From positions 248,001 through 312,000 of the forward strand of contig JADJBS010000001.1 in the NCBI GenBank assembly GCA_016703665.1: DNA of 64,000 nt, given 5' to 3'. Positions 43,957-53,858 of this stretch are shown one piece after another. The DNA comes from Candidatus Defluviibacillus avedoerensis. GTDB taxonomy: Bacteria; Pseudomonadota; Gammaproteobacteria; Burkholderiales; Burkholderiaceae_C. The notes below the pieces were generated by a model that searched no databases, was not told the DNA's origin, and worked only from the letters and a program-made list of their open reading frames with translations. How positions within the stretch are numbered: the stretch's first letter is position 1; the number at the start of each line of letters is the position of its first letter. Made by a program: the position numbers and the translations under genes.

Positions 43957-45326
43957 GCGGCCCGCTTGGAGAGTTGATCTGTCAAACGAAAGGCCATCCA
44001 CAGCGCGCCGATGCCAAAAATGGCCGTGCCGACCGCCTGGCTGGCCAAAACGCCCACTGGCCCATATTGCGCACCCCACCAGACAAAGGGAATCGTGCCC
44101 ACCGTAGCCCGGGCCCAGTTGAAGCCGGTGGACCACAGTGGGCGGCCCAGGTTGTTGAAGGCAGCATTTGCAACAAACAGTGCACCCGCGAAAAAGAAGC
44201 TGGCGGCCAACCAGCTGCAAAACGCATGCACCATCTGCGCAGCGGGCCCTTCAAGTGAAAAGGCTTGAACCAGCAGGCCCTGACAAAGCGCCAGAACCAA
44301 CCAGGCTGAAGCCACCGCCACCACCATGAACAGCAGGCTGGTGCGCAAGCCCTGTCGCACACGCCCATATTCCCGCGCCCCCAGGTTCTGCGCCAGGATG
44401 GGGCCAACGGCGCCGCTGAGCGAATAGATAAGGCCAAAGGCCACAGGGGTGACCCGGTCGATCGTTGCCTGTCCGGCCGTGGCAGACGGTCCAAAACTGG
44501 CGATGCTGTGGGTGACAAAGGCTGCCGCAACCGGGGTGGCCAAATTGGTCAAAACGGCTGGCCCAGCGACGCTGGCCAGCAGCTTGGTATGGGGCAAAAG
44601 CAAGCTTCGGTTGAAGCGGCTGAGCAGCCTGTGGTGGCGCAGCACGCTGTGCAGGGCCACAGTAACCATCATGCAGCGTGCCAGCCAGACAACCATGGCT
44701 GCACCCGTCAGACCCAGGTCCAGGCCAAAGATGAAAACCGGGTCCAGCACCGCAGTGACCACCGCTGCGCCCAGCGTCACGTTCATGGACCGCTTGGCGT
44801 CGCCCACCGCGCGCAACAGGGCAGAGCAGCCCATCCCGATACCCATCAGGGGAAGCGAATGCACCGTGATGGCGAGGTAGCCACGCGCCAGCCGTGCTGT
44901 CTCGCCCGTGGCCCCCAGGGCCTGCACAATGGGCCCGAGAAACAGCGCAGTGCCGCTGCCCACGATCATTGTCAAAGCCGCCATCAGCACAAGCCCGGAT
45001 GTGGCAATGCAGCGCGCCTCGTCACGCTCTTGCGCCCCGATTTTTCGCGACACAATGGCAGTCAGGCCAATCATCAAGCCAATGCAAAGCGACAGGTGAA
45101 AAAAGCTGACCACACCTGCAAAGCCCACGGCTGCGGCGATTTCCCGCTCACCCAGGCGCGAAATGTAAAACAGGTTGATCAAATCCACCGCGAACACGGC
45201 GACCAGGCCCACCGCACCGGTGCTGGCCATCACGATGACATGGCGCAGTAGCGAGCCGGAAACAAAGCGGGCAGATGTTGCGCCTACGCTCGTCGCTTGC
45301 TTGGGGCGGCCCGGCGTGGCACTCAT
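43953..45326 (-). CDS. MATE family multidrug/metabolite efflux transporter
   Basis: A 457-residue inner-membrane protein with about twelve helices in two similar halves, as in NorM/DinF types. Landmarks are SGSLLRHVIVMASTGAVGLVAVFAVDLINLFYISRLGEREIAAAVGFAGV and the second-half LSGAVGPILAQNLGAREYGRVRQGL. It exports cations or drugs using a sodium or proton gradient. It overlaps pepP by ATGA upstream and the MOSC gene downstream. Substrate unknown. Confidence 0.9.
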   Translation of the reverse strand: MSATPGRPKQATSVGATSARFVSGSLLRHVIVMASTGAVGLVAVFAVDLINLFYISRLGEREIAAAVGFAGVVSFFHLSLCIGLMIGLTAIVSRKIGAQERDEARCIATSGLVLMAALTMIVGSGTALFLGPIVQALGATGETARLARGYLAITVHSLPLMGIGMGCSALLRAVGDAKRSMNVTLGAAVVTAVLDPVFIFGLDLGLTGAAMVVWLARCMMVTVALHSVLRHHRLLSRFNRSLLLPHTKLLASVAGPAVLTNLATPVAAAFVTHSIASFGPSATAGQATIDRVTPVAFGLIYSLSGAVGPILAQNLGAREYGRVRQGLRTSLLFMVVAVASAWLVLALCQGLLVQAFSLEGPAAQMVHAFCSWLAASFFFAGALFVANAAFNNLGRPLWSTGFNWARATVGTIPFVWWGAQYGPVGVLASQAVGTAIFGIGALWMAFRLTDQLSKRAA

Positions 45327-46720
45327 GGTCGCATCAGCGCTTCGATCTCATCGGTTTTGACGGGCACGCCACGCGTAATCAACTCGCACCCTTCCTCTGT
45401 CACGATCGCGTCATCCTCAATGCGGATGCCGATGTTGTGGAACTGCGCGGGCACACCTTCTGCCGGCCGCACATACAGGCCGGGCTCAATCGTCAGCACC
45501 ATGCCAGGGCGCAGGATGCGGCTGGGCCGACTCTGGATCAATTCGTTGCTCAAAGGGTCGCGTCGCTCGGTGCTGTTGCCAATTTCGCTAGGCTCGTTGT
45601 AACTGCCGCAGTCGTGCACATCCATGCCCAGCCAGTGCCCGGTGCGGTGCATATAAAACTGAAAATAACTTCTGTTTTCAATCACGTCCTGAGCGCTGCC
45701 CACCTTGCTTTTGTCCAGCAAGCCCAGGTCCAGCAGGCCCTGGGCAAGCACCGCGACGGTGGCTTCGTGCGGGTCGACAAAGCGTTTGCCTGGGCAGGTA
45801 GCTGCTATGGCTGCGTCCTGGCTGGCCAGCACCAGGTTGTACAGGTCGCGCTGTGGGCCAGTGAACTTGCCGTTGGCCGGAAAGGTACGGGTGATGTCGC
45901 TGGCATAACCATCAAGCTCACAGCCTGCATCAATCAGGACCAACTCTCCGTCGTGTATGGGGGCGGTGTCAGCACGGTAGTGCAGCACACAGGCGTTGGC
46001 GCCCGCAGCCACGATAGAGCCATACGCTGGGTACGGCGATCCATGCTGGCGGAATTCATGCAGCAGTTCTGCGTCCAGGTGGTACTCGCGTACGTCCTGT
46101 CCCGCGCGCAGCATGTTGGCGCAGCGCTTCATGGCACGGACATGGGCACCCGCACTGATGTGCGCGGCGCGGCGCATCACGTCCTGCTCATGCGTGTCTT
46201 TGACCAGTCGCATTTCGTCCAGCAAGGCGCACAGGTCGCGCTGGGATTCAGGGCACAAGGCGCCAAAACGGACGCGGGCGCGAACACTGGACAACCAGCC
46301 GTCTACACGGGTTTCCAGTCCTTTGTGGGTGGCAAACGGGTACCAGACGGTAGATTTGTTCTCCAGCAAACGGGGGGCTTGCTGATCCAGATCTGCAATC
46401 GAATACGCGGCGCTGACGGCCAGCGCTCCTGGTGCAGCATGGGGGCCGAGCCGGATACCGTCCCATATTTCCCGCTCCAGGTCTTTGGGTTGGCAAAACA
46501 GGGTGGCATGCCCGTCGCTGGTCACGATGAGGCACGCATTGGGTTCGGTAAAACCTGTCAGGTAATAAAAGTAGCTGTCATGCCGGTACAGGAAATCGCT
46601 GTCCCGGTTACGTTGGCGCTCTGGCGCTGTTGGGATGATGGCAATGCCGTCCCGCCCCAATAGGGTGGCCAAGTCGGCGCGGCGTTGGGTGTACAGTGCA
46701 GCGTTCGCAGTCAAAGGCAT
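45323..46720 (-). CDS. pepP: Xaa-Pro aminopeptidase (PepP family)
   Basis: From ATG 46720 it has 465 residues. An N-terminal AMP-N domain (PTAPERQRNRDSDFLYRHDSYFYYLTGFTEP) is followed by a pita-bread metallopeptidase with LIDAGCELDGYASDITRTFPANGKFTGPQ (metal-binding Asp pair), GHWLGMDVHDCG (His), and VLTIEPGLYVR (Glu). It removes N-terminal residues before proline in the cytoplasm using two Mn ions. The frame upstream of 46720 has no match. It diverges from an ArsR-type regulator. Confidence 0.93.
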   Translation of the reverse strand: MPLTANAALYTQRRADLATLLGRDGIAIIPTAPERQRNRDSDFLYRHDSYFYYLTGFTEPNACLIVTSDGHATLFCQPKDLEREIWDGIRLGPHAAPGALAVSAAYSIADLDQQAPRLLENKSTVWYPFATHKGLETRVDGWLSSVRARVRFGALCPESQRDLCALLDEMRLVKDTHEQDVMRRAAHISAGAHVRAMKRCANMLRAGQDVREYHLDAELLHEFRQHGSPYPAYGSIVAAGANACVLHYRADTAPIHDGELVLIDAGCELDGYASDITRTFPANGKFTGPQRDLYNLVLASQDAAIAATCPGKRFVDPHEATVAVLAQGLLDLGLLDKSKVGSAQDVIENRSYFQFYMHRTGHWLGMDVHDCGSYNEPSEIGNSTERRDPLSNELIQSRPSRILRPGMVLTIEPGLYVRPAEGVPAQFHNIGIRIEDDAIVTEEGCELITRGVPVKTDEIEALMRP

Positions 46721-46801
46721 GGTATAAAAACTCCATTCGGCAGGGCCGCGACACATCGTCGCACCATCTGTCTCTCTTCAATATGAACCGAAGTCTATTG
46801 C

Positions 46802-47140
46802 ATGGCAAAGCGCCAACCCGTCCCTGAGTCAAACCCCCTGACCGAGTCCGACCAAGTTTTCGAGCGTGCCGCGGAGACCTTCAAGGCCATGTCAGCGCCT
46901 ATGCGCCTCAAAATCATCAGTGCCCTGTGCCATGGTGAGAAGAATGTCAGCCAGTTGCTGGCCGAAATTGATACAACCCAACCCAACATGTCGCAACATC
47001 TGAACACGCTTTACCAGGCCGGTGTGCTGGGCAAGCGTCGCGAAGGGGTGCAGATTTTTTACTGCATCACCAATGAGCGGGTGGTGAACCTGTGCCGGGC
47101 AGTCTGTATTCAGATTGCGAGCGAGAACCCCGCTGATTGA
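46802..47140 (+). CDS. ArsR/SmtB-family transcriptional regulator with conserved cysteines
   Basis: A 112-residue winged-helix regulator: FKAMSAPMRLKIISALCHGEKNVSQLLAEIDTTQPNMSQHLNTLYQAGVLGKRREGVQIFYCITNERVVNLCRAVC. The cysteine in SALCHGE and others in YC and LCRAVC correspond loosely to the pair used by sulphide/persulphide sensors (SqrR/BigR), but could bind metal instead. It lacks the ELCVCDL metal site of ArsR. It lies between divergent pepP and uvrA. Its target is unknown. Confidence 0.85.
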   Translation: MAKRQPVPESNPLTESDQVFERAAETFKAMSAPMRLKIISALCHGEKNVSQLLAEIDTTQPNMSQHLNTLYQAGVLGKRREGVQIFYCITNERVVNLCRAVCIQIASENPAD

Positions 47141-47174
47141 CGCATAGCCACTATCATGGCAGGCTGCTCTGAAT

Positions 47175-50072
47175 TTGCCTGCCTTGACCAAAGACACCAC
47201 TCCCGACGGCCCGTACCTTGCCCGTGTGCTGCAACACCAGCACATCAGTGTGCGAGGGGCGCGCACGCACAACCTCAAAAACATCAACCTCGACATCCCG
47301 CGCAATCAGTTGGTCGTAATCACCGGTCTGTCGGGTTCGGGTAAATCGAGTCTGGCGTTTGACACGCTGTACGCTGAGGGTCAGCGTCGCTACGTAGAAA
47401 GCCTGTCGGCGTATGCGCGGCAGTTTTTGCAGCTGATGGACAAGCCCGATGTGGACATGATCGAAGGCCTGTCGCCCGCCATCTCCATCGAGCAAAAAGC
47501 AGCTTCGCACAACCCACGCTCCACCGTGGGCACGGTGACCGAGATTCACGACTATCTGCGCTTGCTGTTTGCCCGCGCGGGTACACCGTATTGCCCCGAT
47601 CACGATTTGCCTTTGCAGGCACAAACTGTCAGCCAGATGGTGGACGCCGTCCTGGCCATGCCTGAAGACACCAAACTGATGATCCTCGCGCCTATAGCAC
47701 GTGAGCGTAAAGGTGAATTTTTGGATGTATTTGCCGAGATGCAGGCCGCGGGCTATGTACGATTTCGCATCAACGCTGAGGTGATCGAGTACGAAAACTT
47801 GCCCAAGCTCAAGAAGGCGGAGAAGCACAATATCGACGTGGTGATCGACCGCGTCAAGGTGCGGCCGGACATCAAGCAGCGTTTGGCCGAGAGCTTTGAA
47901 GCAGCGCTGCACCTGGCCGAAGGGCGTGCCATTGCGCTGGAGATGGAAACGGGCGTGGAGCACTTGTTCAACGCCAAGTTTTCCTGCCCGCTGTGTTCGT
48001 ATTCGCTCAGCGAACTGGAGCCGCGCCTGTTCTCATTCAACTCGCCCGTGGGTGCTTGCCTTACCTGCGATGGTCTGGGTCAGCAAGACTTTTTTGACCC
48101 AATTCGCGTGGTCGCCTTCCCCTCCCTGAGTCTGGCCAGTGGTGCGATCAAAAGTTGGGACCGGCGCAATGGCTACTACTTTGCCCTGCTGGAAAGCCTG
48201 GCCAAGCACTACGGTTTTGACATCGAAGCACCGTTTGAGTCGCTGGATGCTTCGGTTCAACAGGCTGTGTTGCATGGCTCGGGCGAGGAGGAGATCAAGT
48301 TCTCCTACATCATGGACTCAGGCCAATCAGCGGGCAAGAAGCTGACCAAGAAGCACGTGTTTGAGGGCATCATCCCCAACATGGCGCGCCGTTACCGCGA
48401 GACCGATTCGGTTGCAGTGCGCGAGGAGTTGTCTCGCTACCGCAGCCAGCAAGCTTGCACGGAATGCCTGGGCTCGCGCCTGCGCCGGGAAGCGCGCAGC
48501 GTGAAGATTGGTGAGGGCGATCAAGCGCGCGCTATCTTCCAGGTCAGCCATGCCACCTTGCGCGATGCGTTTGCGTACTTTCAAACCCTGAAAATGCACG
48601 GTGCCAAGGCCGAGATTGCGGACAAGGTGGTGCGCGAGATCGGTTTGCGGCTGAAGTTTTTGAACGATGTCGGCCTGAACTACCTTAGCCTGGACCGCAG
48701 CGCCGAGACCCTGTCGGGCGGTGAATCGCAACGCATCCGTTTGGCTAGTCAGATTGGCTCGGGCTTGACGGGCGTGATGTATGTGCTGGACGAGCCCAGT
48801 ATTGGCCTGCACCAACGTGACAACGACCGCCTGATCGGCACCCTGCAACACCTGCGCGACATTGGCAACAGCGTGCTGGTGGTCGAGCATGACGAGGACA
48901 TGATGCGTGCGGCAGATTACCTCATCGACATGGGGCCAGGCGCCGGTGTCCACGGTGGGCGGGTGATTGCCGAAGGCACATTTGACGCCGTCAAACAGCA
49001 CCCCGAATCGCTGACGGGCCAGTACCTGTCGGGCATCAAAACCATTGCCGTCCCAACGCACCGCCATGTGGCAACGGATGCAGTGCTGCGAGTGGTCAAG
49101 GCGAGTGGCAACAACCTCAAAGACGTGACGGTGGAGTTCCCCGTGGGCTTACTCACCTGCGTGACAGGTGTGTCGGGCTCGGGCAAGTCCACCCTGGTGA
49201 ACGACACTTTGTATACCGCAGCCGCGCGTGACATTCATCGCGCGCACGCTGAACCAGCACCCCATGAGCTTATCGAAGGCTTGGATCAGTTCGACAAAGT
49301 CATCAACGTGGACCAGTCGCCCATCGGGCGCACACCTCGCAGCAACCCGGCAACCTACACAGGCCTATTTACGCCGATTCGAGAGTTAATGGCCGAAGTG
49401 CCTACCGCGCGCGAGCGTGGCTATGGCCCAGGACGGTTTTCATTCAACGTGGCGGGTGGACGTTGCGAGGCTTGCCAGGGAGACGGCATGGTGAAGGTGG
49501 AAATGCACTTTTTGCCCGACGTGTACGTGCCATGTGACGTGTGCCATGGCCAGCGTTACAACAGAGAGACACTGGAGGTTCAATACAAGGGCAAAAACAT
49601 TGCCCAGATTTTGGAGCTGACGGTAGAGGCTGCGCTGAACTTCCTGAAGGCAGTGCCCAACATTGCGCGCAAGCTGCAAACCCTGATGGATGTGGGCTTG
49701 TCTTATATCCGTCTTGGACAGGCCGCGACCACACTGTCAGGTGGCGAGGCGCAGCGGGTCAAACTCGCACTGGAACTGTCCAAACGCGACACGGGGCGCA
49801 CACTCTATATCCTGGATGAACCTACCACAGGGCTGCACTTTGCCGACATTGACCTCTTGCTCAAGGTGCTGCATCAGTTACGGGATGCAGGCAATACCAT
49901 TGTGATCATCGAGCACAACCTTGACGTCATCAAAACCGCTGACTGGCTCATCGATATGGGCCCGGAGGGTGGGGCTGGCGGTGGCCAGGTCGTGGGGGTG
50001 GGTACACCGGAAATGCTGGCCGGTAACACGGCCAGCTTCACGGGGCGTTATCTGAAACGGCTGCTACCGTAG
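47175..50072 (+). CDS. uvrA: Excinuclease ABC subunit A
   Basis: A 965-residue DNA-damage recognition ATPase of nucleotide excision repair, starting TTG at 47175. Two ABC modules are visible: Walker A sites GLSGSGKSS (about residue 53) and GVSGSGKST (about residue 660), signatures LSGGESQRIRLA and LSGGEAQRVKLA, and Walker B segments. Zinc fingers occur as CPLCSYSLSELEPRLFSF with ACLTCDGLG, and CEACQGDGMVKVEMHF with PCDVCHG. UvrA dimers load UvrB at lesions. The C-terminal end GRYLKRLLP is standard. It is preceded by the ArsR-type gene and ends 6 bases before a convergent exoprotein gene. Confidence 0.97.
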   Translation: MPALTKDTTPDGPYLARVLQHQHISVRGARTHNLKNINLDIPRNQLVVITGLSGSGKSSLAFDTLYAEGQRRYVESLSAYARQFLQLMDKPDVDMIEGLSPAISIEQKAASHNPRSTVGTVTEIHDYLRLLFARAGTPYCPDHDLPLQAQTVSQMVDAVLAMPEDTKLMILAPIARERKGEFLDVFAEMQAAGYVRFRINAEVIEYENLPKLKKAEKHNIDVVIDRVKVRPDIKQRLAESFEAALHLAEGRAIALEMETGVEHLFNAKFSCPLCSYSLSELEPRLFSFNSPVGACLTCDGLGQQDFFDPIRVVAFPSLSLASGAIKSWDRRNGYYFALLESLAKHYGFDIEAPFESLDASVQQAVLHGSGEEEIKFSYIMDSGQSAGKKLTKKHVFEGIIPNMARRYRETDSVAVREELSRYRSQQACTECLGSRLRREARSVKIGEGDQARAIFQVSHATLRDAFAYFQTLKMHGAKAEIADKVVREIGLRLKFLNDVGLNYLSLDRSAETLSGGESQRIRLASQIGSGLTGVMYVLDEPSIGLHQRDNDRLIGTLQHLRDIGNSVLVVEHDEDMMRAADYLIDMGPGAGVHGGRVIAEGTFDAVKQHPESLTGQYLSGIKTIAVPTHRHVATDAVLRVVKASGNNLKDVTVEFPVGLLTCVTGVSGSGKSTLVNDTLYTAAARDIHRAHAEPAPHELIEGLDQFDKVINVDQSPIGRTPRSNPATYTGLFTPIRELMAEVPTARERGYGPGRFSFNVAGGRCEACQGDGMVKVEMHFLPDVYVPCDVCHGQRYNRETLEVQYKGKNIAQILELTVEAALNFLKAVPNIARKLQTLMDVGLSYIRLGQAATTLSGGEAQRVKLALELSKRDTGRTLYILDEPTTGLHFADIDLLLKVLHQLRDAGNTIVIIEHNLDVIKTADWLIDMGPEGGAGGGQVVGVGTPEMLAGNTASFTGRYLKRLLP

Positions 50073-50078
50073 CTGGGC

Positions 50079-52916
50079 TTAGCGACAGACTTGCCCATCG
50101 TTGATGATGAATTCGGAACCGGCTGGTTGATAACCCAGGTTTAGCAAGGTGACCTGGTTTCCTGGGTGGTTGCTTAAGGGAAACTGCGCGACCAGATTTC
50201 TGAACGCGGTCATGTCAGTGATCAGGGATGACCCCGAGCCGCCGGAGGCTGGTGTTGATGCAGTTGAGGTGCCGGTTGTTGATGAGGTGCTTGTGCTGCC
50301 CGTGCTTCCGGCACCCGTGCCGGTGGTACTTCCTGCGCCTGTCGTAGTGGTACCTCCTGTGCCTGTGGTTCCCCCAGCGGAGGGACTTGGGGCTGGTGTC
50401 GGTGTCGGGGTTGGGGTTGGGGCAGGAGTAGTGGCCACAGCATTTGCTGTAAACCCTGCCTGGGTTGTCGAATAGAAGACTGCGCCAGGGCTGAAACCGG
50501 TGGAAGTGATGTTCGCAAAAGTCCCGGTCAGGGCTGATGCCCTGACGAGGTTGTAGCTTTCTGTGGTTGTTGGCGTATAGGTGCCCGACTGCATGGCGAG
50601 ACTGCCACCTAAAGTCGCTGTGCCGCTGACCTGCACCAGGTCATGATTGCCTGGGCCTGCCACTTCCATGTTCAGGGTGCCGGTACTGGTTTGGGTAAAG
50701 TTGCCCGTGATGGCAAGCATGCCCGGTGAGTGCCCCGGTGCTACTGTGCCTTCGTTGATGACTGTGCCAGATCCGACGTTCAATGTCCCAGTACCCTTGA
50801 GGGTGCCACTGCGTTGATTCACAAGGTTCTGGTTTGCCGTATCGACCACGCTATGAGTCGCTGTGTCCAAGGTGCCCGCGTTGTTCAAGCTGCTGCCAGA
50901 ACCCATGGTTAAACTGCCGTTGATGCTCAAGAGCGAGCCGACAGGATTGACCCAAAGGCCAGAATGGTTGGTCAGGCTCGTATTGACCAGTACACCTGAA
51001 CCACCAGACACCGACAGAGACGAGCCTGTCAATGTCATTGGGTTTGATCCATCAAACCGGACATTCCCATCGGCCTTAAGGGTATTGGCCCCTGTTCCGG
51101 CGTCGAGGTTACCAAGGACAATAACGTCACTTCCGCTTCCCTGGGCGGTTAGCGAAATTGCCCCGCCTGCGGTAGTGAGCTTGCCCACGCTGATGTTTGC
51201 GTTTTGGGCGCCAGATCCTGTAAAACCGGTTTGCAAGGTGATGCTGCCTGTGCCTTGAGTACGAAATTCGAGGTTAGCGCCCAGGTTGCTGTCGGAAAGC
51301 TTGATGCCACTGGTGAATGAGTTGTCTGAACCTCCGTTGCGCGTGCGCATCGCAAGGCTTGAGTCGGGCGTCAACGTAACGGATGAGCCGCTGAAGGTAC
51401 CTGCTACGCCAATCCAGGATGTTGCTTCCAAAACGACATTGGTACCGGCCTGATAGCCTTCAAGATCGGACTGAAAAACTTGCGTTGGTCCTGCATTCGC
51501 AAAGCTGATCGTGGCGGGAGGTGCCGCATCAGGCGTGGAAGTTGAGTTGAATATGATCGTACAGCCAATCGAGCAGCCGGGAGGGCTATGCGCTGTGGAA
51601 ACTGTCACTATCGGTGACCTACTTCCGCCAACGATGGTGATGGACTCGGGATCCAAGAGTAAAGTGCCGCCCTTGCCGTTCCTTGCACCGACATCAACTT
51701 TGGCTGCATATTCCAAGCCCACCTTACTCGAAGTTTCGACCAGGCCACCGTTTCCGCCTCCAGATCCTCCCCTGGCCTGGATGTCGCCAAACACCCGCGT
51801 TGACCGGTCTGACCACACAATGACTTTGCCGCCGTCCCCCTGCTCCGTCGCACTGGCATTCAGCTGTGCGCCAGCACCGACAAACGTCATCTGCGCATTG
51901 GGAATAGCAGAATTTTTGCCCTGGTAGTCGCCTCCAATAAGGATCTGCCCACCACCATTTGTGCCGCTGACGTCGACTGATGCAGTACCCGACAGCCCCA
52001 CTTTGTCTGCCGTAGCCTGGAAGAGACCTCCCAGGCGATCTAAGCGTTCTGCCCTGGTAGCGCCGTTCACTTCGACCAAGTCTTGTCCATGCAGGATCAC
52101 GCGGCCACCTTCGGTGCTGACCGCCGTGGCTTGTATCAAGCCGCTGTGCTTGAGGCTGCTGGCAAAAATCCCAACAGCGTCACCTTGGAGGGAGCCCAGA
52201 TTGACAGCGCTGTCTGTCGGGGCCTGCACCGCCAGACGGATTCCTTCCAGGCCACGTCCGGTCACATCCACGCTCTGCCCGGCAGCCAGAATGGCGGCGC
52301 CGTTGGGCGCCTGAACGACAGCGGTTTGTGCCACTTCCACATTGGGGGCAATAAGGACCACATCGCCATTGCGCGCAATGATGTTGCCTTGCACCTGCAT
52401 ATTGCCACTTGCTTTAGCTGCGTCAGCAGCAAAGCGTTGGCGACCTGCCAGCGCATCTGAATTGCTCATGGGGAGGGTGGATGCAGCGAATCCTGCTGTG
52501 TCGACCACCGCGCCTGTACCAACGGTGATGCCTGAGGGGTTGACCAGCACCAGGTTACCGTTTGAGCTGAGCGTGCCAAAAATCGCCGAAGGATTGTTGG
52601 TGACGACCCGGTTGATGGAGGTGCTGCTGGCATTGGGCTGCACAAAACGCGTGCTGCTGCCCGCGGGAATGTTGAAACTCTGCCAGTTGATGGCTGAAAA
52701 GTTGGAGCCCGCTGCATTCTGGGTCGTGACGACCAGGTTTTTGCCTGACGCAGCCAAGCTGGCTTGCCCCGCGATGGCCTGCGCGCCGCCGGGGTTGGCC
52801 AGGGCCAACTGTTCAGATCCACAAAAGGCAACTGCAATGGCCAGTGCAAGTGTGGCGGGGCGGAAAGCTTCGGCGTGTGCTTTTCGAGGACTTGGGTGAA
52901 GGTTCTGTCTGCGCAT
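50079..52916 (-). CDS. Two-partner-secretion exoprotein (filamentous haemagglutinin-like)
   Basis: A 945-residue secreted protein. It has an extended signal region (MRRQNLHPSPRKAHAEAFRPATLALAIAVAFCGSEQLALA) and the TPS domain: NFSAINWQSFNIPAGSSTRFVQPNASSTSINRVV with NPSAIFG, NLVLVNPSGITVG. The middle (about residues 230-770) is a beta-helix with short repeats. The C-terminal 100 residues contain a Thr/Ser/Gly/Pro-rich linker (GTTGTGGTTTTG, ending near residue 890) and a short tail with one Cys. It would be exported across the outer membrane by an FhaC/ShlB-type partner, but none lies in the window. Function may be adhesion; the tail is unusual. Confidence 0.85.
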   Translation of the reverse strand: MRRQNLHPSPRKAHAEAFRPATLALAIAVAFCGSEQLALANPGGAQAIAGQASLAASGKNLVVTTQNAAGSNFSAINWQSFNIPAGSSTRFVQPNASSTSINRVVTNNPSAIFGTLSSNGNLVLVNPSGITVGTGAVVDTAGFAASTLPMSNSDALAGRQRFAADAAKASGNMQVQGNIIARNGDVVLIAPNVEVAQTAVVQAPNGAAILAAGQSVDVTGRGLEGIRLAVQAPTDSAVNLGSLQGDAVGIFASSLKHSGLIQATAVSTEGGRVILHGQDLVEVNGATRAERLDRLGGLFQATADKVGLSGTASVDVSGTNGGGQILIGGDYQGKNSAIPNAQMTFVGAGAQLNASATEQGDGGKVIVWSDRSTRVFGDIQARGGSGGGNGGLVETSSKVGLEYAAKVDVGARNGKGGTLLLDPESITIVGGSRSPIVTVSTAHSPPGCSIGCTIIFNSTSTPDAAPPATISFANAGPTQVFQSDLEGYQAGTNVVLEATSWIGVAGTFSGSSVTLTPDSSLAMRTRNGGSDNSFTSGIKLSDSNLGANLEFRTQGTGSITLQTGFTGSGAQNANISVGKLTTAGGAISLTAQGSGSDVIVLGNLDAGTGANTLKADGNVRFDGSNPMTLTGSSLSVSGGSGVLVNTSLTNHSGLWVNPVGSLLSINGSLTMGSGSSLNNAGTLDTATHSVVDTANQNLVNQRSGTLKGTGTLNVGSGTVINEGTVAPGHSPGMLAITGNFTQTSTGTLNMEVAGPGNHDLVQVSGTATLGGSLAMQSGTYTPTTTESYNLVRASALTGTFANITSTGFSPGAVFYSTTQAGFTANAVATTPAPTPTPTPTPAPSPSAGGTTGTGGTTTTGAGSTTGTGAGSTGSTSTSSTTGTSTASTPASGGSGSSLITDMTAFRNLVAQFPLSNHPGNQVTLLNLGYQPAGSEFIINDGQVCR
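50250..50440. repeat. Low-complexity Thr/Gly/Ser/Pro-coding tract
   Basis: Within the exoprotein gene, a GGT/GGC/ACC-type codon tract encodes TPTPTPTPAPSPS and then mixed T/G/S repeats. Such tracts can slip during replication, giving length variation in the linker near the C terminus. Confidence 0.7.
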
Positions 52917-52991
52917 GAGCCGAACTTAGCACAGGCGTTTCAACAAGACAACGGCCAGTACGCCCCAATTGGGGGAAGCCTACGAAAAAAC

Positions 52992-53843
52992 TCACATTCC
53001 AGTAGGCCCTGCCAAGCCCTGTTGCTGGGCTGCCGACAAAAGGGCGCGGGTTTTCTGGGCCTCGCGTCGGGCCGCTGCTGAAAAATCCTCAGCAGACGAT
53101 GCATACAGGATCGCCCGGGAAGAGTTCACCACAATGGGCGCGTCTTCACGCCAGCCTGCTTTGACCGTGGCCACGGCGTCGCCGCCCTGTGCGCCGACAC
53201 CGGGGATCAACAGAGGGGCATGCGGAGCTACTCGGCGTACGGCTTCGATTTCAGCCGGATAGGTGGCGCCCACCACCAGCCCGAGCTGGCCATTCAGGTT
53301 CCAGGGGCCTTGTGCCAGGGCGGCCACGTGTTCATACAGAAACGGCTTGCCAGGAATGTCGCTCAGGTGCTGCGCTTGCAGGTCGTCACCGCCGGGGTTG
53401 GAAGTGCGGCACAGCAAAAAGGCGCCTTTATCGTGGTACTTCAGATAAGGCTGGACCGAGTCAAACCCCATGAAAGGGGAGAGCGTGACCGCATCGGCGC
53501 CGTAGCGCTCGAACGCCTCGATGGCGTACTGCTCGGCAGTGGAGCCAATGTCGCCGCGTTTGGCGTCCAGGATGATGGGCACCTGCGGCGCAACATTGCG
53601 CATGTGAGCCATCAGCTGCTCCAGCTGGGCTTCGGCGCGGTGAGCCGCGAAGTAGGCGATCTGGGGCTTGAAGGCGATCACCAAGTCGGCGGTAGCGTCC
53701 ACAATGCCCGCGCAAAAATCGAAGATCTTGCTGGTGTCGTTCTTCCAGTTCGCAGGAAACCGGGCTGGGTCCGGGTCCAGGCCAACGCACAAGAGGGATT
53801 GATTGCGGGCTTCGGCCGCGCGCAGGGTGTCGATAAATGCCAT
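52992..53843 (-). CDS. pyrF: Orotidine-5'-phosphate decarboxylase
   Basis: A 283-residue enzyme of pyrimidine synthesis, converting OMP to UMP. It matches the longer type 2 class: QSLLCVGLDPDPARFP near the N terminus and DAKRGDIGSTAEQYA (catalytic Lys/Asp; about residues 93-107), then GAFLLCRTSNPGG and a C-terminal VVGATYPAE and GDAVATVKAGW. It is transcribed alone; downstream is the exoprotein gene on the same strand. Confidence 0.96.
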   Translation of the reverse strand: MAFIDTLRAAEARNQSLLCVGLDPDPARFPANWKNDTSKIFDFCAGIVDATADLVIAFKPQIAYFAAHRAEAQLEQLMAHMRNVAPQVPIILDAKRGDIGSTAEQYAIEAFERYGADAVTLSPFMGFDSVQPYLKYHDKGAFLLCRTSNPGGDDLQAQHLSDIPGKPFLYEHVAALAQGPWNLNGQLGLVVGATYPAEIEAVRRVAPHAPLLIPGVGAQGGDAVATVKAGWREDAPIVVNSSRAILYASSAEDFSAAARREAQKTRALLSAAQQQGLAGPTGM

Positions 53844-53858
53844 GGGGGCATTTTAGAT

